A stretch of 32,816 nucleotides of DNA, taken from the NCBI GenBank assembly GCA_029247265.1, contig JAQWLN010000049.1, positions 1-32,816 of the forward strand, given 5' to 3'. The notes under the pieces were generated by a model. It was not told where the DNA came from. It did no database searches and worked only from the letters and a program-made list of their open reading frames with translations. The translations under genes were made by a program, and so were the position numbers. This DNA is from Fuerstiella sp. (GTDB lineage: Bacteria > Planctomycetota > Planctomycetia > Planctomycetales > Planctomycetaceae). Position 1 is the stretch's first letter; every line of letters starts with the position of its first letter. Shown piece after piece: positions 23,816-32,816 of this stretch.

Positions 23816-26800
23816 CTATTCGATGATATTGGTGTGTTTCACCAGCCTTTGCCAATCGATGTCGCCGCTTGCAGTGTCCATAGCATTGTACAATTCCGTG
23901 CGGTCAATGATAAACACCGCTCGTTGCTGATCGTTTTTGGAGTCGCCGTCGCTGTCCAGATCAAATCGGCCACCCACCCGCACCAATCCGGTTGCCGAAT
24001 CCTCGTGGGCTTCAAAATAGGCGGCCGTGGAATACACAATGAATGCATTACTGACGGTCGTCGTATTATTCATGATCTTGGACAACAGCTGATATCTTTC
24101 CACGCTGGTTGCCCCCGTTACGAGATCGCCGTTATTACCCGGAACATCCGGGTGCCGGTGAAAATCACGGCCACCGGTTTCCAGCCATGTTCGATTCGTT
24201 GTGATATCCAAGTCGCCAGCGGTGTTCTCGTCCGCGGCATCGGCGCCCAGAGGACGAAGCAGAGTGCGATCGATTCCGTTGTCACCCGAATCATTACCAA
24301 GATGCCCGTACGTCCGGAACGGTCGTGAGTTCGGCATTCCGGGGATCCACATCACGGTGTTGACATCATTAACAGCGTCGTAAACAGTGGTGCCCCCGTC
24401 TCGTTCATTGATGAATTCAAACCAACGGTCCTTGATGCTCAGCCGTCTCACTCCGTTGTCGCCGTTGCCGGCCCCCGGTGGAATGCCACCATTTCCCCAT
24501 CCATTTCCCCATCCATTTCCGTTCCCATTTCCGTTCCCGGGTTGAGTGGGGGCGATAGTGACGTAGACCTCCGTCCCTTCAATACCCGGAGTGTCATCTT
24601 CCATGAAAGGAAACAGCTGCTGGTTAGGATTTACGTCTGCCTGCAGTGGTTCATCGAGTAAACCGGCATAGACTTCGGCATGGCGAATGGTGTTCATATT
24701 TATCTTGCCCGGTAACCGCGTCTGTGTCAGATAATTGCCCAGCATCCTGTGCACTCGAGACGGCACTTCCACAAACTGAAACAGTCTGTACCAGCGGTTG
24801 TCGCGGGAATCCTCCAGAATCGGATTTCCGTCTTCGTCGTCTCCATCACCGTCATCAGGAAAATCAGGCTGCAGAAACATGGCTGATGCGCTGGCCAATG
24901 CTTCAGGCCTGACTCTGTCGAGAACGGCTGGAGTAGATGCCTGGTCAGGGTCACGAAGATCCTGGCTCTCGGCGTTCACAAACGACTGATGAAAAGGACT
25001 AAATCGTGAGGCCCATAATCGATGGGTTAACTGCGATGGCGGCAGAATTGTCACGTTCAGCAATTCGCCTGGTGACGCAAAGTTTCGGTCAAAGTGTGGT
25101 TGCCACAACGTGAACGGGCCAGCACCGTTTATTGAGTTCACGCCCAGGGTGTCCGAAATCCCAACACCATTGCCGCTCTTGACCGTGTTGTAGCGATAGG
25201 GGACGGTGGCATCTGCCGTGCCGTCAGCCTGGATGGTGTTTCTAAGTGGCTCCTGACGTTCTTTACTTGTCAGATCGACTACCAGCCCCTTGTCGTTGCC
25301 GGGATCAATGCCGGGATCAAACAAGTCCGTATGATCATGTGTTGCCAGGATCCCAAGATCAGTGATCACCAATTTGATTCGGTCGACTTCAATCCAGGGA
25401 TTATCCGTGTCATTCAGCGCGGGAAGGTTTGGGTTCATCCGACGTTGAAGCACCAGATCGAAACCTTGAACTCCTGGAAGACCCGCGCCGAATACGGGAT
25501 TGGCATTCAACTCATCGAACACATCGTTGCCCGCGTAAGAAACAAGAGACTCCAGAAAGTTGCCGTCGACGGTAAAGCGATTGCCGCTGATGTGATCCGT
25601 GTGAATCACATCAATATCAGTGAGAGGAGCATAACCGGGGTCTGTCGAACCACTGGTATTGAAACCTGTCGGCAACGTTACGGTTGCTGAATTGGGAGCA
25701 ATCAACTCATATTCGTTATCGTTTTGCGGGTCATCAAGATTAAGGAAGAACGCGCTGGACGCCAGCGCGAGATCACTCGCAGCCGAAATGGAGAAACGCC
25801 CTCCTCCGTCAATTACGTTTTCCTGATGCTCCAGAATCGAAATGGCTCGCGTGGGTGCTGTAGGCAAACCAATTTTCTCATCGGACGCTGGCCTGTCGTA
25901 ACGCGCGACTCGCCAGATGGCAGATTCGTTCGTATTGGAATTTGTTGTGGCGAGGTCCAATTCCACGGGCAGCATATTCTGCAGTTCCACATACATAAAA
26001 TCGCGATTCACCGAGTCGACATATGGCGTGGCCTCATGTTCCTGCATTCCCCCTGTAATCTCAGGTGAACGAATTCCAAGAACTTCACTGAAGGCCAACT
26101 GCTGAGCTTCCACACCATAGACAACGCCACGTTCCGCATTGTCCTCTGGATACAGCCCGTCTGCCGTCTGTTGAACTGTTCCCTGACCGGCTGTCGATTC
26201 ATCCTGATAGGGATTGTCGTCCAGGTTCCAGCCAGCCCCAAGAGCCACGTCGTCACCTAGATTCTTATCGTATTCAAACTTGGTAATGACATTGTCTGTG
26301 TCCAGAGCGTCCACCATATTGACAGCAAACTGGGCCATTCTTCGCAGTTGTTCATGCGTATAAATCGCAGAGACCAGCGCTGAACCTTCCAGCAAGTCCG
26401 GGTCGTTGGGGAGGGTATAATCTTTAATCCTGCCCACGACCGTGTCGTCCCGGGCTCCGCCCAGCGTGTACAGCAATACATAGATGTCTCGAGCCATCTG
26501 CTGTCTGTCGCGACGTGCCCAGAATTCGCGGCCTTCCACCGTTTCAGGAGGAAACGCGGGAAGGTCCGTCACGTTCTGCGTGTAGACCGGCAGATTCGCA
26601 CTGACGAGGTTAAGAACGGTGTTTCCCTCTGAAAGGTCAGGGTGCTCCGTCAATGGACGAAACCGCATCCCCGCTCGTTCCATGTAAGTCACGAATTCCG
26701 GGGTGCCCTCTCGGGGTGTGCGTTCAGAACGTTCGACATCAAGAAGTTGATTGATACTGATCGGCAATGCCCCGATCAGATCACGGCCTTCACCAATTTC

Positions 26801-29227
26801 GTTGGTGAGTAATCGACGAACCTGTGCACGGAAAGGGTCTGTAGCCGTGTACGGCTGAGCGGAACCAAATTGCGGCGGAAACTCAAGACGAAGATCACCG
26901 TCTGAATCAGCCGTGTACTCCCAGCTTCGCCGGTCGTCTCGCTGCATCGCAATGTGCCGCAACGTGTTGCTGTAGGTGGTAAACATTTCGCGATTATCGG
27001 AATCCACTTCAGCGAAATGCGGCGTCAATTTCGTGAGATGGTCACTCGGAGTTTCGGTTGCACTGCTGATCAGTGTTTGGTCCATTTGTAACGCCAGCGT
27101 GTCACCAATGGACGCGATTCCGTCACGGGAACGGTCGGCAAAATCCTGATCGAAGATCGTTTCCAGAGGATCTTCGAAGTTGGCGTCGAATACCGGATTG
27201 TGGTTCAGGTCATCGGTGCCCGCCGCTTCCAGCTCACGATTTTTACCACCATAGGCCCCGTCCGGACCAAACGTGTAGCGAGATTTGTCAGCGCTGTTCA
27301 TGGAGCTTGCTGCGCCGTATTGGATATAACCGACCCAACGTTCAGGACCGGTGCTGCTGGAATCATGAAGCATGATCGGGCTGCGCGGGTCATCGGCGTT
27401 CCCGAAGAAATTCGAGCCGGGGTCGTCATCCTCAAACATATCGGAGCCCGCGTCATACACCGCATTGTCCACTCTTGTTCTGCGGCCCTGCCCCGAGAAG
27501 TCCATTGGGTGTCCGTACGATCGCAGTCGCCCCGACGCGATTCGGCTTTCACCTTCAAAACGATTCTGATTGTCGTCAAAGCCATTGCGGCCACCGAAGG
27601 AGATACCGGAGGAGACCGATTCGTAGAGCTTGCCCGATCGTCCTGGGCGCGGCAAATCAGCAATCCTCAGTTTCGTTGGCAGGCGTTCCAGCGAATTGTA
27701 CAGCAGATCTCTTTCGCCCCAGCGGCCAGCGTGCAAATCTTCGAAGTCCGTGCACACGCCGTTGTCGACTTTGTATTCACCGCGCCCCATCATCAGCCAC
27801 GCAAGCTCCATATTGGCCTGCTCAACCGAATTGTTGGGGGCTCGCCCAAAGTGTTTTACAAAGTGAGCCTCCGTTGATGCGTCCAGCGCCGTTGGTCGTC
27901 GCATGGCCCATAACGGATTCACCTCATTGGGGCCCAATCCAAGGTTGGACTGAGACAGGAATGAGTTGGAGAAAAATCCCTGCGTCGTGGCAGACTGGAG
28001 TGTGCCGGCAGGTGTCCTGGGCAGCCCCGCAAGATTGCCATGCACATTCAGGTTGATCAGACCGTCGAGATCATAAATCGTGACCGAGTACATCACCACA
28101 TATTTCCGCACCGTTCCGTCCGCTGCCGTCTGTTCCTGTACAGGGTAGTGAAGATCCAGCCAGATGCCTTCTCGAATTCCATCCCCGTCGTTGTCCACAT
28201 CCAACTCATACACGCCGGGATGTGATCCCGTCCAGATGCCCATTTCTCCGGCGACTGCAGAGTTCTCATTCAGGTTGTTGGCAAGATTTTCCGGAATGAA
28301 TGGAAAACCGCCCGATCCAATCGCGTCTGTCGTGTCGCCGTCTCCATTGGGATCTGCCGCTTCATCGTCAGTGAGGTAGCGCAACACCGGCGCACCACCC
28401 TCGGTCACACCGGAAAGATGCATAGGATGTGGCCTGAACGAACGTCTCTGAAACAATCTCGAATTCGGGCGATTACGATTGGCAACCGTTGGAACTGCAG
28501 GTGTGTCGGGATTTCCCGGGTCCATCGCATAGGCCCAGAAGGGATCCGTGGGCACATCTTTGTCTCCGATGCCATTCAGACGTGCGGTTTTCATGTACTG
28601 CGGACGATGAAACGACGGAATGATGACCGGCACACGCTGAAATTCGATCAATTCTCCGGCGTCCCAAACACCATTGCCATTCGCATCATCGGTGTAGTAT
28701 CGAATGGCGGTGCCCCGATAGGCCAGAAACGGATTGTTGATGTCCGGGTACGTATAGTCCACGTCCGGAGCGGGAGTATCGCGAACCAACGTTCCTCCAC
28801 GAGCGGCGGGCGAATCGACTATGTTCAGGTAGTTCTCCCCGGCTGGTTGACTGCTCGTCACGGTTGGTACGCCAGCAGCGTTGTAGCCGACATCGATTGC
28901 CTCGCCGGAATGCGGGTAGATGTCCGCGCCAATCGCGTTACCGGCCATGGAATTCCGGTTATCTTCGCTGTACAGAATACTGCCTCGAAAACGGTCAGGC
29001 GCACCGATCGTGATCTGCCGCAGCATGTGGGGCCAGATTTCGTTTGGCTCGTCATACTGCGCCTTCGCGGCTTCAGCGAAGTATTCGGATGCTCTCTTCT
29101 CCTGGTTGGCGTACGTGAAGAACACCATGCCGGTAAACGCCAGCAGGCCGAGAAGTGCGATGACAATAACGAGGGTGGATCCGCCGCGTTGGCTGGTTGG
29201 TTTCTCCCCGTGGTTGAAATGTTTCAT
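23816..29227 (-). CDS. Giant GspK-like minor pseudopilin
   Basis: An 1803-residue protein with a prepilin-like N-terminus: basic MKHFNHGEKPTSQRGG, then a hydrophobic helix STLVIVIALLGLLAFTGMVF and YANQEKRASEYFAEAAKAQY. If cut after GG, position +5 is Ile, not Glu; lack of Glu+5 is typical of GspK, the tip subunit of type II secretion pseudopili. Its place after two Glu+5 pseudopilin genes fits GspK. GspK is usually near 320 residues, so this is more than five times longer. The body is rich in Asp/Asn/Gly segments (NDGDGIREGIWLDLHYPVQ; DSDGDLRLEF; DLDSDGDSKNDQQRAVFIID) that may bind Ca2+ but are not clear dockerin or EF-hand motifs, plus helical blocks such as LRRMAQFAVNMVDALDTDNV. A Gly-Asn/Gly-Trp repeat lies near residue 1570. 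ATG 29227 was preferred over upstream starts (29356) because it leads into the prepilin signal and follows an AAGG. Confidence 0.82.
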   Translation of the reverse strand: MKHFNHGEKPTSQRGGSTLVIVIALLGLLAFTGMVFFTYANQEKRASEYFAEAAKAQYDEPNEIWPHMLRQITIGAPDRFRGSILYSEDNRNSMAGNAIGADIYPHSGEAIDVGYNAAGVPTVTSSQPAGENYLNIVDSPAARGGTLVRDTPAPDVDYTYPDINNPFLAYRGTAIRYYTDDANGNGVWDAGELIEFQRVPVIIPSFHRPQYMKTARLNGIGDKDVPTDPFWAYAMDPGNPDTPAVPTVANRNRPNSRLFQRRSFRPHPMHLSGVTEGGAPVLRYLTDDEAADPNGDGDTTDAIGSGGFPFIPENLANNLNENSAVAGEMGIWTGSHPGVYELDVDNDGDGIREGIWLDLHYPVQEQTAADGTVRKYVVMYSVTIYDLDGLINLNVHGNLAGLPRTPAGTLQSATTQGFFSNSFLSQSNLGLGPNEVNPLWAMRRPTALDASTEAHFVKHFGRAPNNSVEQANMELAWLMMGRGEYKVDNGVCTDFEDLHAGRWGERDLLYNSLERLPTKLRIADLPRPGRSGKLYESVSSGISFGGRNGFDDNQNRFEGESRIASGRLRSYGHPMDFSGQGRRTRVDNAVYDAGSDMFEDDDPGSNFFGNADDPRSPIMLHDSSSTGPERWVGYIQYGAASSMNSADKSRYTFGPDGAYGGKNRELEAAGTDDLNHNPVFDANFEDPLETIFDQDFADRSRDGIASIGDTLALQMDQTLISSATETPSDHLTKLTPHFAEVDSDNREMFTTYSNTLRHIAMQRDDRRSWEYTADSDGDLRLEFPPQFGSAQPYTATDPFRAQVRRLLTNEIGEGRDLIGALPISINQLLDVERSERTPREGTPEFVTYMERAGMRFRPLTEHPDLSEGNTVLNLVSANLPVYTQNVTDLPAFPPETVEGREFWARRDRQQMARDIYVLLYTLGGARDDTVVGRIKDYTLPNDPDLLEGSALVSAIYTHEQLRRMAQFAVNMVDALDTDNVITKFEYDKNLGDDVALGAGWNLDDNPYQDESTAGQGTVQQTADGLYPEDNAERGVVYGVEAQQLAFSEVLGIRSPEITGGMQEHEATPYVDSVNRDFMYVELQNMLPVELDLATTNSNTNESAIWRVARYDRPASDEKIGLPTAPTRAISILEHQENVIDGGGRFSISAASDLALASSAFFLNLDDPQNDNEYELIAPNSATVTLPTGFNTSGSTDPGYAPLTDIDVIHTDHISGNRFTVDGNFLESLVSYAGNDVFDELNANPVFGAGLPGVQGFDLVLQRRMNPNLPALNDTDNPWIEVDRIKLVITDLGILATHDHTDLFDPGIDPGNDKGLVVDLTSKERQEPLRNTIQADGTADATVPYRYNTVKSGNGVGISDTLGVNSINGAGPFTLWQPHFDRNFASPGELLNVTILPPSQLTHRLWASRFSPFHQSFVNAESQDLRDPDQASTPAVLDRVRPEALASASAMFLQPDFPDDGDGDDEDGNPILEDSRDNRWYRLFQFVEVPSRVHRMLGNYLTQTRLPGKINMNTIRHAEVYAGLLDEPLQADVNPNQQLFPFMEDDTPGIEGTEVYVTIAPTQPGNGNGNGNGWGNGWGNGGIPPGAGNGDNGVRRLSIKDRWFEFINERDGGTTVYDAVNDVNTVMWIPGMPNSRPFRTYGHLGNDSGDNGIDRTLLRPLGADAADENTAGDLDITTNRTWLETGGRDFHRHPDVPGNNGDLVTGATSVERYQLLSKIMNNTTTVSNAFIVYSTAAYFEAHEDSATGLVRVGGRFDLDSDGDSKNDQQRAVFIIDRTELYNAMDTASGDIDWQRLVKHTNIIE
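24491..24538 (-). repeat. 12-bp tandem repeat coding Gly-Asn / Gly-Trp
   Basis: Four 12-bp units read on the minus strand, GGGAACGGAAAT twice then GGATGGGGAAAT twice, encode GNGNGNGNGWGNGWGN. The sequence is in frame with the giant pseudopilin and is followed by a second Gly-rich stretch (GGIPPGAGNGDNG). It is probably a flexible linker expanded by slippage. Confidence 0.9.
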
Positions 29228-29397
29228 GGCCTTGCTTCCCTGAATTCGCGTAAGGGACGTGTTTGTTACTGTGCAACTGCGAATCTGCAGCTGACATACC
29301 AATCGCAGCGACGAACAGGCCCTCGTCATCGCCACATCATGTCGTCGTTCAAACAACGCTTTTTGAATTCAGTCGAACCAAAAAGCACTCACTGGCT
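29228..29397 (-). other. 170-base gap inside the pseudopilin operon
   Basis: The gap between the PilW/GspJ-like stop (29398) and the giant gene start (29227) is much longer than the other gaps in the operon. The giant gene's frame is open to 29356 but the added residues are not prepilin-like. No clear terminator or promoter is seen; a separate promoter for the giant gene is possible. Confidence 0.4.
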
Positions 29398-31377
29398 CTA
29401 ACTGTCTGTCAGAGGCATCACCAAAGTCAGTTGACGCATGTCCTTTGACTTTTGATTCTGAAACCGAATGGTAATCCGGACCGCCTTCAGACTCCGTCGA
29501 TTATCAATGGAGTCCCAGGTGACTTCATTTTCCGTGAACCGTTTTGCGTCCGTTGTCGGCCACACCGGAGCGCTGCCGCCGGATTCTCCAGAAGTGCCGT
29601 CGTTATCAATGTCCGTGACGGCCACACAACGATACGCAAACTGAAACCCCTGCCCCTGCAGTGTGTCTGTTCCGAGATCAAACAGTCCGTTTGCAGGCGC
29701 GCTTCGATCATCAACAATCTGTGAAAAATCGGGAAAAACAACATCACCGACCGAATACGGAGTCGCCGCCTGCCAGTAGTTAACTGCGACCTGATCAACC
29801 AGACGCCCCCCCGTTCCCGGCGGAGACGGTCCGTTCGGACGTTCCGGCGGATAGTATTGCGAGTACGGCTGATAAGGCGGTAGCTGATTTGCCTGTGGCG
29901 TGACCTGGTTATCGGGGTGCCACGAATCAAACACCGTCCCGGTCAGGTGATTATCGGCCCCGAAACTTCGATTCAAATTTCGGGCAATATGATAGTCACC
30001 CAACGGCGGCGAAAACGTGCCATTTCCGGAATTGTAGCTCCCGTAACCTGGCTTCACAAAACTGTTCAGCTGCTCGTCCCACAGTTCGATTTTGAACTCA
30101 TGAACGTTGGAAAGAAGCAGATCTTCCACAGCCCGAGTACCGCCCCGCCCGGACGCCCCTGCCGGCGTCGCATTGAAGTGTGTGATAATTCCGTACTGGT
30201 TCGTTGCGTATCGAGCATTCCCAGCGTCAATGTCCAGCGGATTAACTGTCGCTGAAGTATCATTTTTCAAGTGCGATGGTTGCTGAGGATAGTTAAAATT
30301 CGGCGAGGACGTTTCGCCGTGAAGAAAACGTCCCATGAATCCCACGGCCAACGATGATGCATTGTTAAGGTCAATCAGTGTCAGATGCTCTCGTGACAAC
30401 CCATCTGAAATATCAAAGCCACTTCGGTACGCCGGTTTGCCAAGACTGACCAGAGGACCACCCGTCAGACTATTCTCGTTGCTCAACGAATCGTTACCGT
30501 GAAACGTGGCTTTTTGAAAAGTGTTTCCCGCATAGACAGGGAACGTCGGATACGCTGAAAAATCAAAATAGCGGTAGAAGTCGTTGCTCAGAACATCATC
30601 ACCAGTGCTGGGGGTGGTCGTGCCCGCGTCAAAGACCGTTGGACCTGGCAGTCGAAACAGTCCATCAAATGTGGATGACTTCGAAGCGTCATCCGTGGCA
30701 TCGGTATACCCGGACATGAAGTCCGTGCCGCTGAACGCTTTGGGTTGAGGCTCAAGTTCACCACCAGCCACCGGCAAAGGATGTCGAATCAACCATTGAC
30801 GCCGATACAAATTTCCGTTGCGAATGAAGTAACAAACTTCGGCATCAGGCGAAGTTGCCAGGAAATTTCGGTCCAGGCTTCCGTCATCAACCTCCGGCTG
30901 ATTGACGTTGCCAGAGAGAACAACACTTCCCGTGGTGCGATCGACCAACTGCCCTGCTCGGCCGAAATACGGGAAAATATCCTTGTGCTCCTGAATCTGG
31001 TCAGAACTTACAGTGAACTGAATCAGATCGTCGAATGACGAACTGCTGCTATTGGTACTGACATAAAAGTACCCTGAGCGATCGCCGAAATTTGTAGGCG
31101 ACGTCGCTGACTGTTCGCCAGCAAAGAATGGCTGCACATTCCGAAGCGTTCGCTTCTGAAAGTCGCTGCGAATCACAGTGGTGAGTGACCGAGCCTTCTG
31201 ATCATTTTCAGAGAGAGTCTGTTGCTTGCTGACGCTGTCGGTGGCCATCTGTAAGACCGAAGCGAATAACGTCATCATGAGCAGCACCAATGCGACGGAC
31301 ACCAGCATTTCCACCAGAGTAAAACCCTGGCTGCTGTTCGTCCGATTGTGGTTAACTGTTTTGTTCATGACGTGCAT
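29398..31377 (-). CDS. Prepilin-type protein, GspJ/PilW-like minor pseudopilin
   Basis: A 659-residue protein with a class III signal: MHVMNKTVNHNRTNSSQG, then FTLVEMLVSVALVLLMMTLF with Glu at +5 after cleavage by the prepilin peptidase. The helix continues as ASVLQMATDSVSKQQTLSEN. The body is beta-rich and Pro/Asn-rich and ends LKAVRITIRFQNQKSKDMRQ, a strand typical of GspJ/PilW C-termini (RITIxF...). GspJ and PilW are normally 200-350 residues, so this one is roughly twice the usual size. Operon position between the GspI/PilV-like and GspK-like genes matches the I-J-K order of type II secretion operons. Two nearby starts exist (ATG 31377 and 31368); neither has a strong ribosome-binding site. 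The upstream gene ends 19 bp before. Confidence 0.85.
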   Translation of the reverse strand: MHVMNKTVNHNRTNSSQGFTLVEMLVSVALVLLMMTLFASVLQMATDSVSKQQTLSENDQKARSLTTVIRSDFQKRTLRNVQPFFAGEQSATSPTNFGDRSGYFYVSTNSSSSSFDDLIQFTVSSDQIQEHKDIFPYFGRAGQLVDRTTGSVVLSGNVNQPEVDDGSLDRNFLATSPDAEVCYFIRNGNLYRRQWLIRHPLPVAGGELEPQPKAFSGTDFMSGYTDATDDASKSSTFDGLFRLPGPTVFDAGTTTPSTGDDVLSNDFYRYFDFSAYPTFPVYAGNTFQKATFHGNDSLSNENSLTGGPLVSLGKPAYRSGFDISDGLSREHLTLIDLNNASSLAVGFMGRFLHGETSSPNFNYPQQPSHLKNDTSATVNPLDIDAGNARYATNQYGIITHFNATPAGASGRGGTRAVEDLLLSNVHEFKIELWDEQLNSFVKPGYGSYNSGNGTFSPPLGDYHIARNLNRSFGADNHLTGTVFDSWHPDNQVTPQANQLPPYQPYSQYYPPERPNGPSPPGTGGRLVDQVAVNYWQAATPYSVGDVVFPDFSQIVDDRSAPANGLFDLGTDTLQGQGFQFAYRCVAVTDIDNDGTSGESGGSAPVWPTTDAKRFTENEVTWDSIDNRRSLKAVRITIRFQNQKSKDMRQLTLVMPLTDS

Positions 31378-31396
31378 ATTCAGAGAACACGGTTGA

Positions 31397-32770
31397 CTAA
31401 CGAAAGGCTCGGGGAGTCATGTGATCCGGCAAAGCGACAGATCCTAATGGGAAGACCTCGACAACTCCTGGAAGGAACATGGCACCACTGGTGGAACCTG
31501 CAGCGCCAGGAGTACTTGAAACCGCTGCGTTTTCCAACGTCACTCGATACGTACTACCAGTGTTGTCTGCGGTGTTCTCCTCGTAATTCGAAACGCGGTA
31601 CCATCTGGCATTTTCAACGTCCAGCATGAAACCGCCACGTTTGAGCACTGGTTCCGCCGGATCCCCGTTTTCATTTGAGCCACCGGTCTTCGCAACAATG
31701 ACATCAAACTGCCCGGCAGTGAACTGTGCCTCAAAGACACGTTCATCGTCCGCGTCGCGCCCGTCAGAAAACAGGACGACGACATCTACCCCCACAGCCC
31801 TTCCATCCGACCCACGGCGAACGGTAAGGATCCAGTTGAAGTCACTGATCCGATTCGTCTGAATTAAGACGCGCCCCACAGCACCACCGAATTCAATCGG
31901 AAGGGCCTGATTCCACGTACACTGCTGGCCGCTAACGGCGATCAGAGGATACGACTGACTGAAGCGACCGTTCACGCTGAACACAGTAATCCGAGTCAGT
32001 TCGGGATCGCCGATAGACAGAATAGAAGCGTAATCCGTCGACGTGACGATGTCGCCCAGTTCCGCTTCGTCATCGAGCGTCACCCCGATCACCTGGTTAT
32101 TATTGTTGGTGATAGCAGAGACGGCAAAATCATCCACGACCGTGTCCCATCCATCACCCAATTTCGTCATGGCCGCGGCCAGAATTTCAAAATCGCGTTG
32201 ATTTACGTTTCGGTCGTATTGCGTCGGCAGGGCGGCGGCACGCAGCCCACCGTCATAACGTGGTAAGACTGCGTATGGTTCGGGTGGCGTTGAAGGAGTG
32301 TTATCAGGATCGCGATTTCCAAAGTAATCGCAGAATGCGCGATTGTTCGGCGGCACGACATTAACGTCCACGACTCCGTTGTTGTTGTTGCGAGCCGCAG
32401 GACCATAGTTGTAGCTGGCACCGAATGAGAAGTAGCCTGCCGGATCGATGATGTAATTTTTCTCTGAACGCCGCTGAAAATGTTCTGTCAGACGCGTCCA
32501 GTAGAACTGCGAATCAGAGGTTGAATTGACGAAATCACCATCGGGATCAAAAAGTAATTCCGGACGAGCCCGCAGCAGAGCTTCAACGTTGTACTTCAGA
32601 ATCGCTGAATTCGTCAGTTTCGTCGCCTGAGCGGACCGCAATGCCGAAATCGGAAACAGACTCGCGACCAGAGAAACGCCGATGCTCATGATCATCATGG
32701 ACATCAACACTTCTGTAAGTGTGATACCGGCACTCGCACCATTTTCTTTTGCAGGAGTGAAGTTCAACAT
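31397..32770 (-). CDS. Prepilin-type protein, GspI/PilV-like minor pseudopilin
   Basis: A 457-residue protein with a class III signal: MLNFTPAKENGASAG, then ITLTEVLMSMMIMSIGVSLV with Glu at +5, continuing ASLFPISALRSAQATKLTNS. The S-LFPIS...A...T pattern after the helix is common in planctomycete PilV/GspI-like proteins. The remainder is beta-rich with Asn-rich segments (ITNNNNQVIGVTLDDEAELG; NGVVDVNVVPPNNRAFCDYF) and ends MFLPGVVEVFPLGSVALPDH. It is much longer than classical GspI (about 120 residues). The ATG at 32770 has a strong GGAGG 7 bases upstream and overlaps the previous gene's stop as TGATG, so translation is probably coupled. Confidence 0.86.
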   Translation of the reverse strand: MLNFTPAKENGASAGITLTEVLMSMMIMSIGVSLVASLFPISALRSAQATKLTNSAILKYNVEALLRARPELLFDPDGDFVNSTSDSQFYWTRLTEHFQRRSEKNYIIDPAGYFSFGASYNYGPAARNNNNGVVDVNVVPPNNRAFCDYFGNRDPDNTPSTPPEPYAVLPRYDGGLRAAALPTQYDRNVNQRDFEILAAAMTKLGDGWDTVVDDFAVSAITNNNNQVIGVTLDDEAELGDIVTSTDYASILSIGDPELTRITVFSVNGRFSQSYPLIAVSGQQCTWNQALPIEFGGAVGRVLIQTNRISDFNWILTVRRGSDGRAVGVDVVVLFSDGRDADDERVFEAQFTAGQFDVIVAKTGGSNENGDPAEPVLKRGGFMLDVENARWYRVSNYEENTADNTGSTYRVTLENAAVSSTPGAAGSTSGAMFLPGVVEVFPLGSVALPDHMTPRAFR

Positions 32771-32816
32771 CAGTTTGCCTCCTCTCCTGTTTCCGCAAAG
32801 AAATACGGGTCATTAG
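32770..32816 (-). CDS. C-terminal codons of an upstream pseudopilin-operon gene (partial)
   Basis: On the minus strand the last bases of the window read NDPYFFAETGEEAN and a TGA (32772-32770) that overlaps the start codon of the GspI/PilV-like gene as TGATG. The overlap and shared strand show that another gene of the same operon lies just beyond the right edge. From the operon context it is probably a further prepilin-like protein, but 15 residues are too few to name it. Confidence 0.65.
   Translation of the reverse strand, partial: NDPYFFAETGEEAN
32778..32782 (-). promoter_or_regulatory. Shine-Dalgarno site of the GspI/PilV-like gene
   Basis: GGAGG on the minus strand, 7 bases before the ATG at 32770, inside the end of the upstream gene. 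It is one of the clearest ribosome-binding sites in the window and fixes the start. Confidence 0.75.

Noticed and set aside
28418..29401. Plus-strand open frame of 327 codons
   Set aside because: It is antisense to the start of the giant pseudopilin, which has a clear prepilin signal.

Overview
The window looks like chromosomal DNA from a planctomycete (phylum Planctomycetota). This is inferred from gene content: a PVC-type membrane-bound dehydrogenase/haem-binding protein, a Planctomycete cytochrome C + DUF1549 + DUF1553 protein, PQQ-type beta-propellers, a Tat-exported sugar-phosphate isomerase-like protein, a sialate O-acetylesterase/ceramidase-like fusion, WD40 sequence, and long prepilin-like proteins with Asp/Asn/Gly-rich segments. 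Genus cannot be fixed from the sequence. I see no rRNA, tRNA, CRISPR array, insertion sequence or phage gene.

Layout. 1-861 (-): N-terminal part of a secreted dehydrogenase-like protein that runs off the left edge. 1313-3811 (+): esterase/ceramidase-like fusion. 3934-5275 (-): a PhnA/YjdM zinc-ribbon gene followed 10 bp later by a sulfotransferase gene. 5276-7147: a decayed patch with a dispersed repeat, a possible gene tail on the minus strand and a 5'-truncated, frameshifted WD40 gene carrying an 18-bp tandem repeat. 7238-9477 (+): a membrane-anchored or secreted protein of unknown function followed by an HTTM (vitamin K-dependent carboxylase-like) membrane protein. 9765-10511 (+): cmoA. 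10597-11859 (-): PQQ propeller. 12481-14666 (+): hemX-like cytochrome c assembly protein overlapping hemA by ATGA. 14887-15591 (+): DUF2071. 15602-18493 (-): ruvX, then a second PQQ propeller and a TIM-barrel isomerase-like gene. 18795-21941 (+): large cytochrome c/DUF1549/LamG/DUF1553 protein. 22145-22753 (+): DUF502 membrane protein. 23052-23672 (+): adenylate-kinase-like protein. 23715-23766: a pair of related palindromes. 23816-32816 (-): a minor-pseudopilin operon of four genes (the first only as its last codons), ending in an 1803-residue GspK-like protein.

How the genes work together. Housekeeping genes (hemA for tetrapyrrole synthesis, cmoA for tRNA wobble-uridine modification, ruvX, adk-like) are scattered among genes for exported proteins. 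The clearest functional unit is the pseudopilin operon: two proteins with a classical prepilin cleavage site and Glu+5, followed by one with a similar N-terminus lacking Glu+5, the pattern known for GspI, GspJ and GspK at the tip of type II secretion pseudopili. The giant size of the GspK-like member is the most notable coding feature. In-frame tandem duplications recur in several unrelated genes (WD40, cmoA, DUF502, GspK-like), and small repeats and gene remnants sit in several intergenic gaps.
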